DNA of 43,318 bases from DATJPD01 sp036394195 (GTDB lineage: Bacteria > Pseudomonadota > Alphaproteobacteria > CACIAM-22H2): assembly GCA_036394195.1 (NCBI GenBank), contig DASWFO010000095.1, forward strand, positions 1 through 43,318, written 5' to 3'. The translations under genes and the position numbers were made by a program. Positions within the stretch are counted from its first letter, which is position 1; every line of letters starts with the position of its first letter. Under the pieces are notes generated by a model. That model saw only the letters and a list, made by a program, of their open reading frames with translations, did not search any database and was not told the DNA's origin. Shown one piece after another: positions 7,691-15,895 of this stretch.

Positions 7691-8689
7691 TCACGCGGCG
7701 CTGAGCGCGCTGATGAAGGTCTCGGGGTCGACGTTGCCGCCCGAGCAGATCACGGCGACGGTCTTGCCCGCGACCGGGAGCTTGCCCGAGAGCACGGCCG
7801 CGAGGCCGACGGCACCGCCCGGCTCGACCACAAGCTTCAGCTCCGAGAACGCGGCGGCCATGGCGCGCCGCACCTCGTCATCGGTGACCACGACGCCGCC
7901 GGCGAGAAGCTTCGAGATGATCGGGAAGGTGATCTCGCCGGGGGTCGGCGCCATCAGCGAGTCGCAGATCGAGCGCGCTTTCGGATCGTTGGTCTCGCGC
8001 TGCCCGCTCTTGAGGCTGCGGCCCATGTCGTCGAAGCCCTGCGGCTCGGCGACGTAGATCCTGGTGCGCGGCGATTTCGCATGGATGGCGATCGCGGTGC
8101 CGGCGATCAGTCCGCCGCCGCTCGCCCCCGCGACGAGGGCGTCGAGCTCGGCGTCGCGGGCCGCGGCCTGTTCGGCGATCTCCAGCCCCACGGTGCCCTG
8201 GCCGGCGATGATGTACGGGTCGTCATAGGGCGGAACGAGGACCGCGCCGCGCTCGGCGCGCAGCTTCTCGCCCCTGGCCTCGCGGTTCTCCGTGTAGCGG
8301 TCGAAGGTCACGACCTCGGCACCGTAGGCCTTGGTGTTGCGGACCTTGATCGCCGGCGCGTCCGTCGGCATCAGGATCACGGCCGGGATTCCGAGCATCT
8401 GTGCGGCCGCGGCGACCCCTTGCGCGTGATTGCCCGACGAATAGGCGACGACGCCGCGTTTCTTTTGCTCCGCATCGAGCCGGCTCAACCGGTTGTAGGC
8501 GCCGCGGAACTTGAACGATCCGGTGCGCTGCATCGGCTCGGCCTTGACCAGCAGGCGGCCGCCCAGCCGCTCGTTGAGGGCCGGCGATTCGAGCAGCGGT
8601 GTGACGACCGCCAGGCCGCGGAGCCGCCGCGCGGCATCCTCGATGTCGGCGAGGGTGGGTTCAGAGCGATTTGAGCTTGAGGAAGTCAT
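7691..8689 (-). CDS. Fold-type II PLP threonine/serine dehydratase-like enzyme
   Basis: A 332-residue PLP-dependent enzyme of the threonine dehydratase / serine racemase / hydroxyaspartate ammonia-lyase group. The Schiff-base lysine is K60 in GSFKFRG. The substrate-binding loop SSGNHAQG follows at about 84-91, the phosphate-binding loop is GASGGGLIAG, and CSGGN lies near the end. There is no C-terminal ACT domain, unlike the second dehydratase at 40096-41328, so it is probably catabolic or not feedback-regulated. The exact substrate (threonine, serine or 3-hydroxyaspartate) cannot be decided. GAAGG precedes the ATG. Its start lies 29 bases inside the upstream alpha/beta hydrolase gene, implying coupled translation. 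Confidence 0.88.
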   Translation of the reverse strand: MTSSSSNRSEPTLADIEDAARRLRGLAVVTPLLESPALNERLGGRLLVKAEPMQRTGSFKFRGAYNRLSRLDAEQKKRGVVAYSSGNHAQGVAAAAQMLGIPAVILMPTDAPAIKVRNTKAYGAEVVTFDRYTENREARGEKLRAERGAVLVPPYDDPYIIAGQGTVGLEIAEQAAARDAELDALVAGASGGGLIAGTAIAIHAKSPRTRIYVAEPQGFDDMGRSLKSGQRETNDPKARSICDSLMAPTPGEITFPIISKLLAGGVVVTDDEVRRAMAAAFSELKLVVEPGGAVGLAAVLSGKLPVAGKTVAVICSGGNVDPETFISALSAA

Positions 8690-9521
8690 CGATGGCCTTC
8701 AGGGACTGCGGGTCGGTCAGGGTGGGCGCGTGCCCCACGCCGGGGAGCGTGACCTGCACCAGGTCGGGTTTGTCCGCCTTCATGCGCTGGAACGTCTCGG
8801 CCGACAAGATATCCGATGCGCCGCCCCGGATGGCAAGTGTCGGGATCGCATGGACGGCCCGCCACAGCGCCCACAGATCGGGCGGCGGCTCGGCTGGCTC
8901 AAGCAGCGGCCGGACCAGCTTGACGTCCCAGTCGAAATGCAGCCGTTTGTCCGCATCCTCGCGGAACGTCCCGCGGGCGAAGGCGAGCCAGTCGTCGTCG
9001 ACCGCCAAGGACAGGTTCGGGAACATGTCCCTCAGATGCTTCACCGCCGCCGGCCAATCGGCCACCGGCCGGTCTTCGGCGACGTAGGCGAGAATGCGGC
9101 CGGCACCCGAGGTCTCGATCCCTGGTCCGACGTCGTTGAGGATGAGGCCCGCCAGCGCCGTGGGAAAGGCGGTCGCCATGCCCATCCCGAGAAGACCACC
9201 CATCGACGTCCCCAGGATGATTACCTTGCCGAGCCCGAGGGCCGCCATCAGGTGGCGCATATCGTCGATGTAGACGGCCGGTTCGTAGCTCCGCCAGTCC
9301 GCGGCATAAGGCGAACGCCCGCGGCCACGGAGATCGGGGCAAATGACGCGGCGCGGCGACAGGTTGCGCGCCAGAGTCGCGAAATCGCGGGAGTTGCGCG
9401 TCAGGCCGGGCAGGCACAGGACGGGCGTCGCGGGGGAGTCTTTGTCGCCCCAGTCGCTGAAAAACAGGCGCAGGTTGTCCGATGACGTGAAATGGCGCTC
9501 GCGCGCGACCGGCTCCGGCAT
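8661..9521 (-). CDS. Alpha/beta hydrolase
   Basis: A 286-residue alpha/beta-hydrolase-fold protein. It has the oxyanion HG-equivalent region (LPGLTRNSRDF), the nucleophile elbow GTSMGG, a likely acid Asp in GGASDILSAE and the catalytic histidine in GVGHAPTL. These fit a soluble esterase or C-C hydrolase; substrate unknown. The ATG at 9521 is 11 bases after the stop of the upstream dehalogenase-like gene. The frame is open far upstream, but that part is an out-of-frame reading of the upstream gene. It belongs to a tight leftward run from the lytic transglycosylase gene to the PLP dehydratase. Confidence 0.85.
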   Translation of the reverse strand: MPEPVARERHFTSSDNLRLFFSDWGDKDSPATPVLCLPGLTRNSRDFATLARNLSPRRVICPDLRGRGRSPYAADWRSYEPAVYIDDMRHLMAALGLGKVIILGTSMGGLLGMGMATAFPTALAGLILNDVGPGIETSGAGRILAYVAEDRPVADWPAAVKHLRDMFPNLSLAVDDDWLAFARGTFREDADKRLHFDWDVKLVRPLLEPAEPPPDLWALWRAVHAIPTLAIRGGASDILSAETFQRMKADKPDLVQVTLPGVGHAPTLTDPQSLKAIDDFLKLKSL

Positions 9522-9532
9522 CGGCGGGGGAA

Positions 9533-10228
9533 TCAGCCGAGGCCGAGCAGGGCGGGGAGCTCGGCGAGACTCTTGACCTGGCGCTCGGGCGATCCCGGCA
9601 GGTTTTCGGCCGGCAGCCCCGTCCGGTTCACCCACACCACGCGGAAACCGAAGGCCGCCGCCCCGGCCGCGTCCCAGCCGTTCGACGACAGGAAGCAGAT
9701 GCGCGGCGCCGGCACGGCGAGCTTGTCGACCGCGAGCTGATAGACCGAGGCGTGTGGCTTGTACACGCCGACGGCTTCGACCGACAGCGCCATGTCGATC
9801 AGGGTGGAGAGCTTCGCGCTGTTCACCGCCGCCGTCAGCATGGTCGGCGAGCCGTTCGACAGGATGGCGGTCCGCATCCCCTTGTCCTTGAGCCGCTGCA
9901 GCATCGCGGTCACTTCGGGAAACGGATCGAGGCTGAGATATTGCTGCATGAGGGTCGCGCGCAGCGCCGGATCCTGCCGCTTGGTCGCGCTCAGCGCGTA
10001 ATCGAGGCTCTCGCCGGTGACGTGCCAGAAATCCGTGTGGCGGCCCATCAGGCTGCGCAGCCAGGTGTATTCCACCTGTTTGCGCCGCCACAGGTCGGAC
10101 AGCCGCTCCCAGTCGGCGCCCAGCGCCTCTTTGCACCGCGCGGCCGCGGAGGCGTAGTCGAACAGCGTGCCGTACGCGTCGAAGACGCAGGCGCCGATAT
10201 CCTGCATGACCGGCGTGCCGGACTTCAT
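9533..10228 (-). CDS. Haloacid dehalogenase type II-like HAD hydrolase
   Basis: A 231-residue HAD-superfamily protein. The nucleophile aspartate is D17 in FDAYGTLFD. A serine motif SNGSP, a lysine in VGVYKPH and the late motif SSNGWDAAGAAAFGF match the (S)-2-haloacid dehalogenase subfamily rather than phosphatases. Hydrolytic dehalogenation is the family activity, but many genomic members have unknown substrates. The ATG overlaps the TGA of the upstream lytic transglycosylase (ATGA), which fixes this start. It is followed 11 bases later by the alpha/beta hydrolase. Linkage with a murein enzyme is unexpected and may only reflect shared transcription. Confidence 0.85.
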   Translation of the reverse strand: MKSGTPVMQDIGACVFDAYGTLFDYASAAARCKEALGADWERLSDLWRRKQVEYTWLRSLMGRHTDFWHVTGESLDYALSATKRQDPALRATLMQQYLSLDPFPEVTAMLQRLKDKGMRTAILSNGSPTMLTAAVNSAKLSTLIDMALSVEAVGVYKPHASVYQLAVDKLAVPAPRICFLSSNGWDAAGAAAFGFRVVWVNRTGLPAENLPGSPERQVKSLAELPALLGLG

Positions 10229-12252
10229 TGGGTCGTCTCCACGGTGCGCCGCCGCCGCAGGTCTTGGTCCAGGCCGAGGGCGACCTGCGTGGCGCCCAGG
10301 CGCTGGCGATAGACCTGCAGGTTCTCGAGCACACGGTGAATATAGTTGCGCGTCTCGTCGAGTGGAATGAGCTCGATCCAGTCGATCACGTCGACATTCG
10401 AGCGGCGCGGGTCGCCGTTGTCGCGGACCCACTGTTTCACGCGCCCCGGCCCCGCGTTGTACGCGGCCAGCGCCATGACGTAGGAGCCGTCGTAATCGTC
10501 GATCAGGCTCGCGAGGTACTGCCGCCCGATCGTCAGGTTGAGCTTGGGCTCGTTCAGCAGCCGGGTGTCGATATGCTCGGTGGCCAAGCCCATCTTGCGG
10601 GCCACCGCGCGCGCGGTGGGGGCGATGACCTGCATCAGGCCGCGCGCCCCCATGTGGCTGACGGCCATCGTCTCGAAGGCGCTTTCCTGGCGGATCGTTG
10701 CGTAGACCAGCGCCCGCTCCGGCGAATCCCCGGCCGGCAGCGGAATGACCGGCCAGCCATAATCGGGGATCGTCACCCCGGCCACCTGCGCCGAGCGCTT
10801 GGAGGCGTTGACCGCGAGGTCCGGCCGGTCGATGCGCGTCGATAGCTCCGACACCAAAGTGTGCTCGCCGGGCGTCTTGGCGTTGAGCACCAGCCGGGTG
10901 ACGAACGTCTTCACCTTCAGCGTCTGCCCGATCTGCTGGAGCAGGCGCGCCGCCTGGACCAGTTCGCTGGCGTCGAACGCCTTCCGCTCGTCGTCAGTCG
11001 GCTGCGGCGAATCAGGAAACGGCGGCCGGGACGCGGGATCGAGCGTCGTCGAGGCAAGCTGGCCGTAATAGGTGGTTAGGTATCCCGCGGCGCGGCCGTA
11101 CCAGTCGCGCGCCGCCGCTTTGTCGCCGGCGGCGTCGGCGGCGCGGGCGGCCCAGTAGGCCCCGCGCGCCTGCGTCACCGGAAAGCGCGCTATCTCGAAG
11201 AGCCGCGTGAAATGTGCGACCGCCGTCTGCGGCTGTTTGAGGAAGCGCAGCGCCACCCAGCCGGCCAGGAATTCGGCCTCGGTCAGCCGGGTGCCGTCCT
11301 GCATCCCATGATGCTTCGCGATGTCATAGGCCTCGCTCATGCGGCCGGCGGTGATCGCGCGCCGCGCGAGATAGGCCCGTTCGCTCCACCAGATCTCGGG
11401 TCGGCTCACCTCCGTCGGCGCCTGCCGCAGCATGTCGAGGGCCGCCTGCTCCTGGCCCTTGCGGCGCCGCCACCGCAGGCGCTCGAACACCAGGCCCTGA
11501 TCGTGCGCCAGCCGCTCGGGCACTTTGCGGAGCGCGTATTCGACCCCGCTCGACATGGTGGCGAGCTTGATCCGGGCGTCGCCGAGGGCCCGGTGGTCGG
11601 CGTCGACGCGCGGCAGCATGCGGCGCGCCTCTTCGATCCGTCCGTCCCACAGCAGCCGGTCGAGCCGGCGGGCGTGATCCTCGCTGCTCAAGTAGGACCG
11701 GTAGCGCTTGAGGAACGTCGCCTCCTGGGTCGGTCCAAAGGCGCCGCCAGCCCATGTGCCGTGGATCAGCTTGATGGCCTTGTCCTTGTCGCCGGCGTGA
11801 AACAGCGCTTCGGCGTAACGGAGCGCGCCATCGACCGTCGTCGGCCCGCGCAGCGCGAACCACGCCATCACCACCGAATCGTCGGTGCGGTCGACAAGCG
11901 CCTCCTCGGCCCGGCGGGTGAGCACGTCTTGCGCCGGCCATGTCGGATTGGCGTCGATGAACGCGGCGATATCCTCGAAGGCGGCACCCGAGCGCGGCGT
12001 CAGCAGATCCGCCCAGTGAAAGGTCTTCGCCGCCAGCTTGTTCGAGCCTTGGCTGGCGAGCCTGCGCGCCTCGTCGGCTCGGCCGGCGTCGAGGGATTCG
12101 AAGGCGCGGTTATAAAGGCTCTGCTCGTCCGCCGACAGCAGCGGCGGTAACGGCGGAAGCGGGGTCGCGGCAAAGGCGGCGCCAGCGGCCGCAAAAACCA
12201 CGGCGGCGGCCGCGACAGCCAGACGGAATCGAGAGAATCTCCCCAGCGACAT
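10225..12252 (-). CDS. slt: Soluble lytic murein transglycosylase (Slt70-like)
   Basis: A 675-residue periplasmic enzyme that cleaves the MurNAc-GlcNAc bond to give 1,6-anhydro ends. It has an N-terminal Sec signal peptide with a hydrophobic core at about 11-26 and a probable cleavage after AFA (28). A long alpha-superhelical region carries TPR-like repeats. The C-terminal SLT domain has the catalytic glutamate E523 in IRQESAF, then MGARGLMQV and AYNAGPGRV. ATG 12252 is chosen because it directly begins the signal peptide; frame extension to 12300 adds a non-signal leader. It is the first gene of a leftward unit. A CtrA-type site lies 54 bases upstream of its start, shared with the divergent dapA. 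Confidence 0.94.
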   Translation of the reverse strand: MSLGRFSRFRLAVAAAAVVFAAAGAAFAATPLPPLPPLLSADEQSLYNRAFESLDAGRADEARRLASQGSNKLAAKTFHWADLLTPRSGAAFEDIAAFIDANPTWPAQDVLTRRAEEALVDRTDDSVVMAWFALRGPTTVDGALRYAEALFHAGDKDKAIKLIHGTWAGGAFGPTQEATFLKRYRSYLSSEDHARRLDRLLWDGRIEEARRMLPRVDADHRALGDARIKLATMSSGVEYALRKVPERLAHDQGLVFERLRWRRRKGQEQAALDMLRQAPTEVSRPEIWWSERAYLARRAITAGRMSEAYDIAKHHGMQDGTRLTEAEFLAGWVALRFLKQPQTAVAHFTRLFEIARFPVTQARGAYWAARAADAAGDKAAARDWYGRAAGYLTTYYGQLASTTLDPASRPPFPDSPQPTDDERKAFDASELVQAARLLQQIGQTLKVKTFVTRLVLNAKTPGEHTLVSELSTRIDRPDLAVNASKRSAQVAGVTIPDYGWPVIPLPAGDSPERALVYATIRQESAFETMAVSHMGARGLMQVIAPTARAVARKMGLATEHIDTRLLNEPKLNLTIGRQYLASLIDDYDGSYVMALAAYNAGPGRVKQWVRDNGDPRRSNVDVIDWIELIPLDETRNYIHRVLENLQVYRQRLGATQVALGLDQDLRRRRTVETTQ

Positions 12253-12306
12253 CAACACGATATTAGGCGACAGGCGGCAGCCGACACCAGCATTGACCAT
12301 ATGTCC

Positions 12307-12321
12307 TTAAGGTCCACTTAA
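12307..12321. promoter_or_regulatory. Perfect CtrA-type site TTAA-N7-TTAA between slt and dapA
   Basis: TTAAGGTCCACTTAA matches the alphaproteobacterial CtrA consensus TTAA-N7-TTAA exactly. Such AT-only tetramers are rare in this GC-rich DNA. It lies 54 bases from the slt start and 95 bases from dapA. Its right half overlaps a possible -35 hexamer reading toward dapA. Confidence 0.55.
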
Positions 12322-12346
12322 CGCGGTTGTGACGCCGGCCTAAAGA
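12318..12346 (+). promoter_or_regulatory. Possible dapA promoter overlapping the CtrA-type site
   Basis: TTAACG (12318-12323) and TAAAGA (12341-12346) are 17 bases apart. The -35 element coincides with the right half of the CtrA-type site, the usual geometry of CtrA-activated promoters. The hexamers themselves match the sigma-70 consensus only partly. Confidence 0.35.
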
Positions 12347-12416
12347 TGCGCCGGGCGGGCTTAGTTGCGGGGCGCCGGAGGGGGGGCTATGTTGCTGGGA
12401 AGATCGGAGAAACTCT

Positions 12417-13292
12417 ATGATCAAAGGTTCCATCGTCGCTCTGATCACGCCGTTCAAGAATGGCGGGATCGACGAGAAAGGCTTCCAGTCCATCGTCGAT
12501 TGGCAGATCAAGGAAGGCACGCATGGCCTGGTCCCCTGCGGCACGACCGGCGAGTCGCCGACGCTGTCGCATGACGAGCATCATCGCGTCATCGAGCTGT
12601 GCCTCGAGGCGGCGGGCCGGCGCGTGCCGGTGATCGCCGGCACCGGGTCGAACTCGACCGAAGAGGCGATCAGCCTCACCCGGCATGCGAAGAAGGCCGG
12701 CGCCGACGCGGCATTGATCGTCAGCCCGTACTACAACAAGCCGACCCAGGAAGGCCTGTACCAGCACTTCAAGGCGATCGCGGAGGCGGTGGACCTGCCG
12801 ATCATCGTCTACAACATCCCGCCGCGCTGCATCGTCGACATCTCGGTCGAAACCATGGCGCGCCTCGCCAAGCTGCCGAACATCATCGGCGTCAAGGAGG
12901 CGACCGGCGATGTGACCCGGTTCACGCGCCATCGCCGCGTCATCGGCAAGGACTTCGTCCAGCTCTCGGGCGACGACGCGCTGGCCTTGGCGCAGATGGC
13001 GCATGGCGGCATGGGCTGCATCTCGGTGACCGCCAACGTGGCGCCGCGGCCGCTCGCCGATTTCCAGAACGCGTGTCTGAGTGGCGACTTCGTGAAGGCG
13101 CGCTCGATCCATGAGCGGCTGGCGCCGCTGCACGAGGCCTTGTTCATCGAGACGAGCCCGGGGCCGATCAAATACGCGGCCAGCCTGCTTGGAAAATGCA
13201 GCGCCAAGGTGCGGCTGCCGCTGGTCGAGCCTCAGGACGCCACCAAGCAGCGGGTGCATGAGGCGATGGTGGGAGCGGGGCTGCTCAACTAA
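12417..13292 (+). CDS. dapA: 4-Hydroxy-tetrahydrodipicolinate synthase
   Basis: Class I aldolase condensing pyruvate with aspartate semialdehyde, the first committed step of lysine and diaminopimelate synthesis. The 291-residue length is normal. Residues seen: the GTTGES motif (pyruvate binding), YYNKPTQEG, Y132 in YNIPPR (proton relay) and the Schiff-base lysine K160 in GVKEATGD. The ATG is preceded by GGAGA. smpB follows 18 bases after the stop. It is transcribed divergently from the lytic transglycosylase, so a murein-precursor gene and a murein-degrading gene share a control region. Confidence 0.96.
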   Translation: MIKGSIVALITPFKNGGIDEKGFQSIVDWQIKEGTHGLVPCGTTGESPTLSHDEHHRVIELCLEAAGRRVPVIAGTGSNSTEEAISLTRHAKKAGADAALIVSPYYNKPTQEGLYQHFKAIAEAVDLPIIVYNIPPRCIVDISVETMARLAKLPNIIGVKEATGDVTRFTRHRRVIGKDFVQLSGDDALALAQMAHGGMGCISVTANVAPRPLADFQNACLSGDFVKARSIHERLAPLHEALFIETSPGPIKYAASLLGKCSAKVRLPLVEPQDATKQRVHEAMVGAGLLN

Positions 13293-13310
13293 GAGCCAGC
13301 CGATTCGAGC

Positions 13311-13781
13311 ATGCCGAAGGCGCCGCTCCCCGAAAAAGTCGCGGCGCAGAACCGCAAGGCGCGCCACGACTATTTCATTGAATCGACACTCGAGGCCGGG
13401 ATCGTTCTGACCGGCACCGAAGTGAAGGCGCTGCGCGACGGCGGGGCGCAGATCACTGACGCGCATGCCGGCGAACTGGGCGGCGAGCTGTGGCTGTTCA
13501 ACGCGCATATCCCGGAATTCTTCGGCGGCAACCGGATGAACCACGAGCCGAAGCGGCCGCGCAAACTCCTGGTGCACAAGCGCGAGCTCAGCCGGCTGAT
13601 CGGCGCGGTGCAGCGCGACGGCATGACGCTGATCCCGCTGAAGCTCTATTTCAACGGCCACGGCCGCGCCAAGCTCGAGCTGGCGCTCGCCAAGGGCAAG
13701 AAGAAGTACGACAAGCGCGAGACGATCAAGGAGCGCGACTGGCAGCGCGAGAAGGGACGATTGCTGCGGGCGCGCGGGTGA
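13311..13781 (+). CDS. smpB: SsrA-binding protein SmpB
   Basis: tmRNA partner for trans-translation of stalled ribosomes. The 156 residues include the typical start (VAAQNRKARHDYFIEST), the GIVLTGTEVKALRDG motif, the FGGNRMNHEPKRPRKLL loop and the basic C-terminal tail (KKKYDKRETIKERDWQ), which enters the decoding centre. dapA-smpB adjacency is frequent in alphaproteobacteria. No ssrA (tmRNA) gene is visible near it. Confidence 0.96.
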   Translation: MPKAPLPEKVAAQNRKARHDYFIESTLEAGIVLTGTEVKALRDGGAQITDAHAGELGGELWLFNAHIPEFFGGNRMNHEPKRPRKLLVHKRELSRLIGAVQRDGMTLIPLKLYFNGHGRAKLELALAKGKKKYDKRETIKERDWQREKGRLLRARG

Positions 13782-13785
13782 GCCT

Positions 13786-13797
13786 GGTTCGCGAACC
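13786..13797. repeat. 12-bp perfect palindrome after smpB
   Basis: GGTTCGCGAACC begins five bases after the smpB stop and marks the border where lower-GC accessory sequence begins. No U-run follows, so it is not a convincing terminator. It could be a scar or integration-border sequence, but that is speculative. Confidence 0.4.
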
Positions 13798-13837
13798 CCA
13801 TAAACCCGAACTGCCAGCAGCCCATCCTTACAGCTTT

Positions 13838-14455
13838 CTAAGTGACGATAAGCACGGTGCCTGTGCCAATCAGGACCAGGCTCCACAGCACGTCAAAATT
13901 GATCCAACTACGCCGCAGAAACTCCAAGCCCAGCCAGTCGTAGACGATGATGGCGATAGCGCCGGTCACGAGCAGCATTGCAAGAGTGTGCACGCCGACG
14001 GCGGCAATCGATATCCGCAAAGAGCCCGCGCCTATCGTCGGCTGACCCATACACAGAGGAATCAGTGCAGGCACTAGCATCAAACCCGCGCCATGTGCCG
14101 TCGCCATCAGGAAGGACCACAATAGGAGGCCGGCAAAACCGGCCGTCATCCCGACCCGGACGCGACGCCGATGGCCGTAGAGCCAATGATAAATCGCCCA
14201 AACGATCAGGATCATTCCGGCGCCAGTGCGAACGGCGCTCGCATCGGTCACGATGCCGAAGACCATGACGGCAATGGCCACCATCAAGATCGACATTGCA
14301 TGCCCGAACGCGACGGGCGCTAGCGCAAGGAGCACAATCTGACGGCTTTGGCGGTGCTTACCGAGCGCGACCGCGAACAGCCAGCCCATTGCTGGATTGA
14401 GCCCGTGGAACATGCCGAGTCCGGCGAGCGCCAGCCATGGCCACAAGCCGCTCAT
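13838..14455 (-). CDS. Six-helix integral membrane protein with intramembrane histidines
   Basis: A 205-residue very hydrophobic protein with about six membrane segments (roughly 5-28, 40-67, 77-94, 103-130, 147-171, 184-204) and almost no soluble part. Four helices carry a histidine next to glycine or small residues: FHGLNP, FGHAMS, TAHGAG and VGVHTL. That pattern resembles metal-ion transporters of the UreH/HupE/NicO type, but I cannot assign a family. Its start is 45 bases downstream of the methanethiol oxidase gene on the same strand, so the two are probably one unit. Since that enzyme family is copper-dependent, a role in metal supply is a reasonable inference, not an observation. Confidence 0.75.
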   Translation of the reverse strand: MSGLWPWLALAGLGMFHGLNPAMGWLFAVALGKHRQSRQIVLLALAPVAFGHAMSILMVAIAVMVFGIVTDASAVRTGAGMILIVWAIYHWLYGHRRRVRVGMTAGFAGLLLWSFLMATAHGAGLMLVPALIPLCMGQPTIGAGSLRISIAAVGVHTLAMLLVTGAIAIIVYDWLGLEFLRRSWINFDVLWSLVLIGTGTVLIVT

Positions 14456-14500
14456 TTTCGGCTGACAGATGCGGCGGTTTTAGCGACAAACGGCCGCAGA

Positions 14501-15895
14501 TCACGGATAGCAGTACGAGTCTGAGGAGCAGTCGCCTCCTTCCAATCGCACCTGATGCGGCCGATGGCTGATTGGCCATTTGACGAAGAACTCAGGGTCG
14601 AATTCGATGCCGCCCTCGGGCCTGGTGTCGAGCTTCACCATCCAACCTTCGATGCCGTCAGGATAGAATTGCGGGTCCACTGCGCTATAAAGCGAGTTGG
14701 TGAAGTAGACGCGACGGCCGTCGCGGCTGATCTCCACCATTTGCGGACCCCCGTTGAGCTTACCGTTCTTGGCCTTCGGATGCGTGGCCTTTGAGGCGAT
14801 GCCGCCAATACGGACCTTGCCGGTCAGCTTCGGCATGAAGTGGTCGGAAACATCGTACTGGTGAAGATCGCCGGTGCCCCAGCAGGCCACATAAAGGAAA
14901 CGATCATCCATGGAGAGGTCGATGTCGGTGACGAGCGGAGGCACGGCCTTGAAACCCTTGAGCACAGGTGGGAGCAGGTCCGGGTCCGCCGGCTCAGCCG
15001 GTATCTCGATCACCTTTTTCACCGCCCAGGTGCTGCCGTCGCGATACCAAGTCCAGATGGATGAAGAGAGGTCCTTCAGGCTGATGACCGCGTTGACGAA
15101 TCCGTAGGCTTTGGTCGGGTCGTGCGCGGGCCGGAGCTCGAACACAAGCTGGTACTCCTCGCCGAAATCGATCTCCTGAAGGTGCCTGCGCTTATGGAGA
15201 TCCCAGAAATGAAGTTTGCGGCCGTATTGGCTTTTCAGGAGCATGTCTGGGATCAGACCGTTCTCGAATGTGGGCGGCACACCCCATTCGCTGGTGACCA
15301 TGGTGTCGTGGCCGAGATGCCACCACGCGTCATAGGCGAGCTGCTGAGGGCCACGGTCTATTTCCCACTGGCCGCGCACGTCGAACGTCTCGTGGTCGAT
15401 CAGGAAAATGCCCCCGGGCGCCTCGCCCTTCGCGTTACCGAGCGCGGCCACATAGATGCCCTCCGGTCCGCAGTGCACCGTGTGCGGTCGTGTGTAGCCG
15501 GCTCGATCCGCGACCTCGGTCGGCTCAATCACCTTGATGATCTTGGGATTCTTCGGGTCGGGTTTGGTGTCAATGATATGAATGCGCGAGGAGCGAAGGC
15601 CTGGTACGACCAGATAACGGCGCGCCACATGAGCGTGCGGCGCGTTGGGACAGAGGCACGAGGAGCAGGCATTCCAGCCGAAGTGATGCAGCTCGTCGCC
15701 CGCGTTGGGCATCGGCACCTTGCCGACAATTTGCGAGTAGGTCGCGGACCGCTTGTCGAGATCGACGACGGCAATCTCGTCCGGCACCTTGCGCTCAGGA
15801 TCGAAGCTGGCCACGTATGCCAGCTTTTCTATCGGCGCTTTCATGGCCATCCGAGGTGATGGATAGAACGTGGAATCAGGCTTCCAGGTCGCCAT
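14501..15895 (-). CDS. mtoX: Selenium-binding protein 56 family, probable methanethiol oxidase
   Basis: A 464-residue SBP56-family beta-propeller protein. The signature HHFGWNACSSC (70-80), followed by VVPGLRSSRIHIIDT, corresponds to the CSSC region of human SELENBP1 and bacterial MtoX. These oxidise methanethiol to formaldehyde, H2S and H2O2 in a copper-dependent way. Further conserved stretches include RPHTVHCGPEGIYVAALG and the C-terminal SHRPHQVRLEGGDCSSDSYC. No N-terminal signal peptide is visible, so this copy looks cytoplasmic, unlike the periplasmic MtoX of Hyphomicrobium. ATG 15895 follows GGGAGG at eight bases; an in-frame TTG six bases earlier is less likely. The gene and the following membrane-protein gene look less GC-rich than their neighbours, suggesting acquisition. 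Confidence 0.85.
   Translation of the reverse strand: MATWKPDSTFYPSPRMAMKAPIEKLAYVASFDPERKVPDEIAVVDLDKRSATYSQIVGKVPMPNAGDELHHFGWNACSSCLCPNAPHAHVARRYLVVPGLRSSRIHIIDTKPDPKNPKIIKVIEPTEVADRAGYTRPHTVHCGPEGIYVAALGNAKGEAPGGIFLIDHETFDVRGQWEIDRGPQQLAYDAWWHLGHDTMVTSEWGVPPTFENGLIPDMLLKSQYGRKLHFWDLHKRRHLQEIDFGEEYQLVFELRPAHDPTKAYGFVNAVISLKDLSSSIWTWYRDGSTWAVKKVIEIPAEPADPDLLPPVLKGFKAVPPLVTDIDLSMDDRFLYVACWGTGDLHQYDVSDHFMPKLTGKVRIGGIASKATHPKAKNGKLNGGPQMVEISRDGRRVYFTNSLYSAVDPQFYPDGIEGWMVKLDTRPEGGIEFDPEFFVKWPISHRPHQVRLEGGDCSSDSYCYP

Noticed and set aside
9522..10334. Long N-terminal extension of the alpha/beta hydrolase frame
   Set aside because: The extra part is an Arg/Ala-rich out-of-frame reading of the dehalogenase-like gene; the family-like protein begins at 9521.
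13786..13797. Considered as a smpB terminator
   Set aside because: The palindrome has no T-run in either direction, so only a repeat was annotated.
13786..13840. Possible ssrA (tmRNA) fragment or attachment site next to smpB
   Set aside because: No tRNA-like acceptor or T-arm can be built, and no tag-peptide frame is present.
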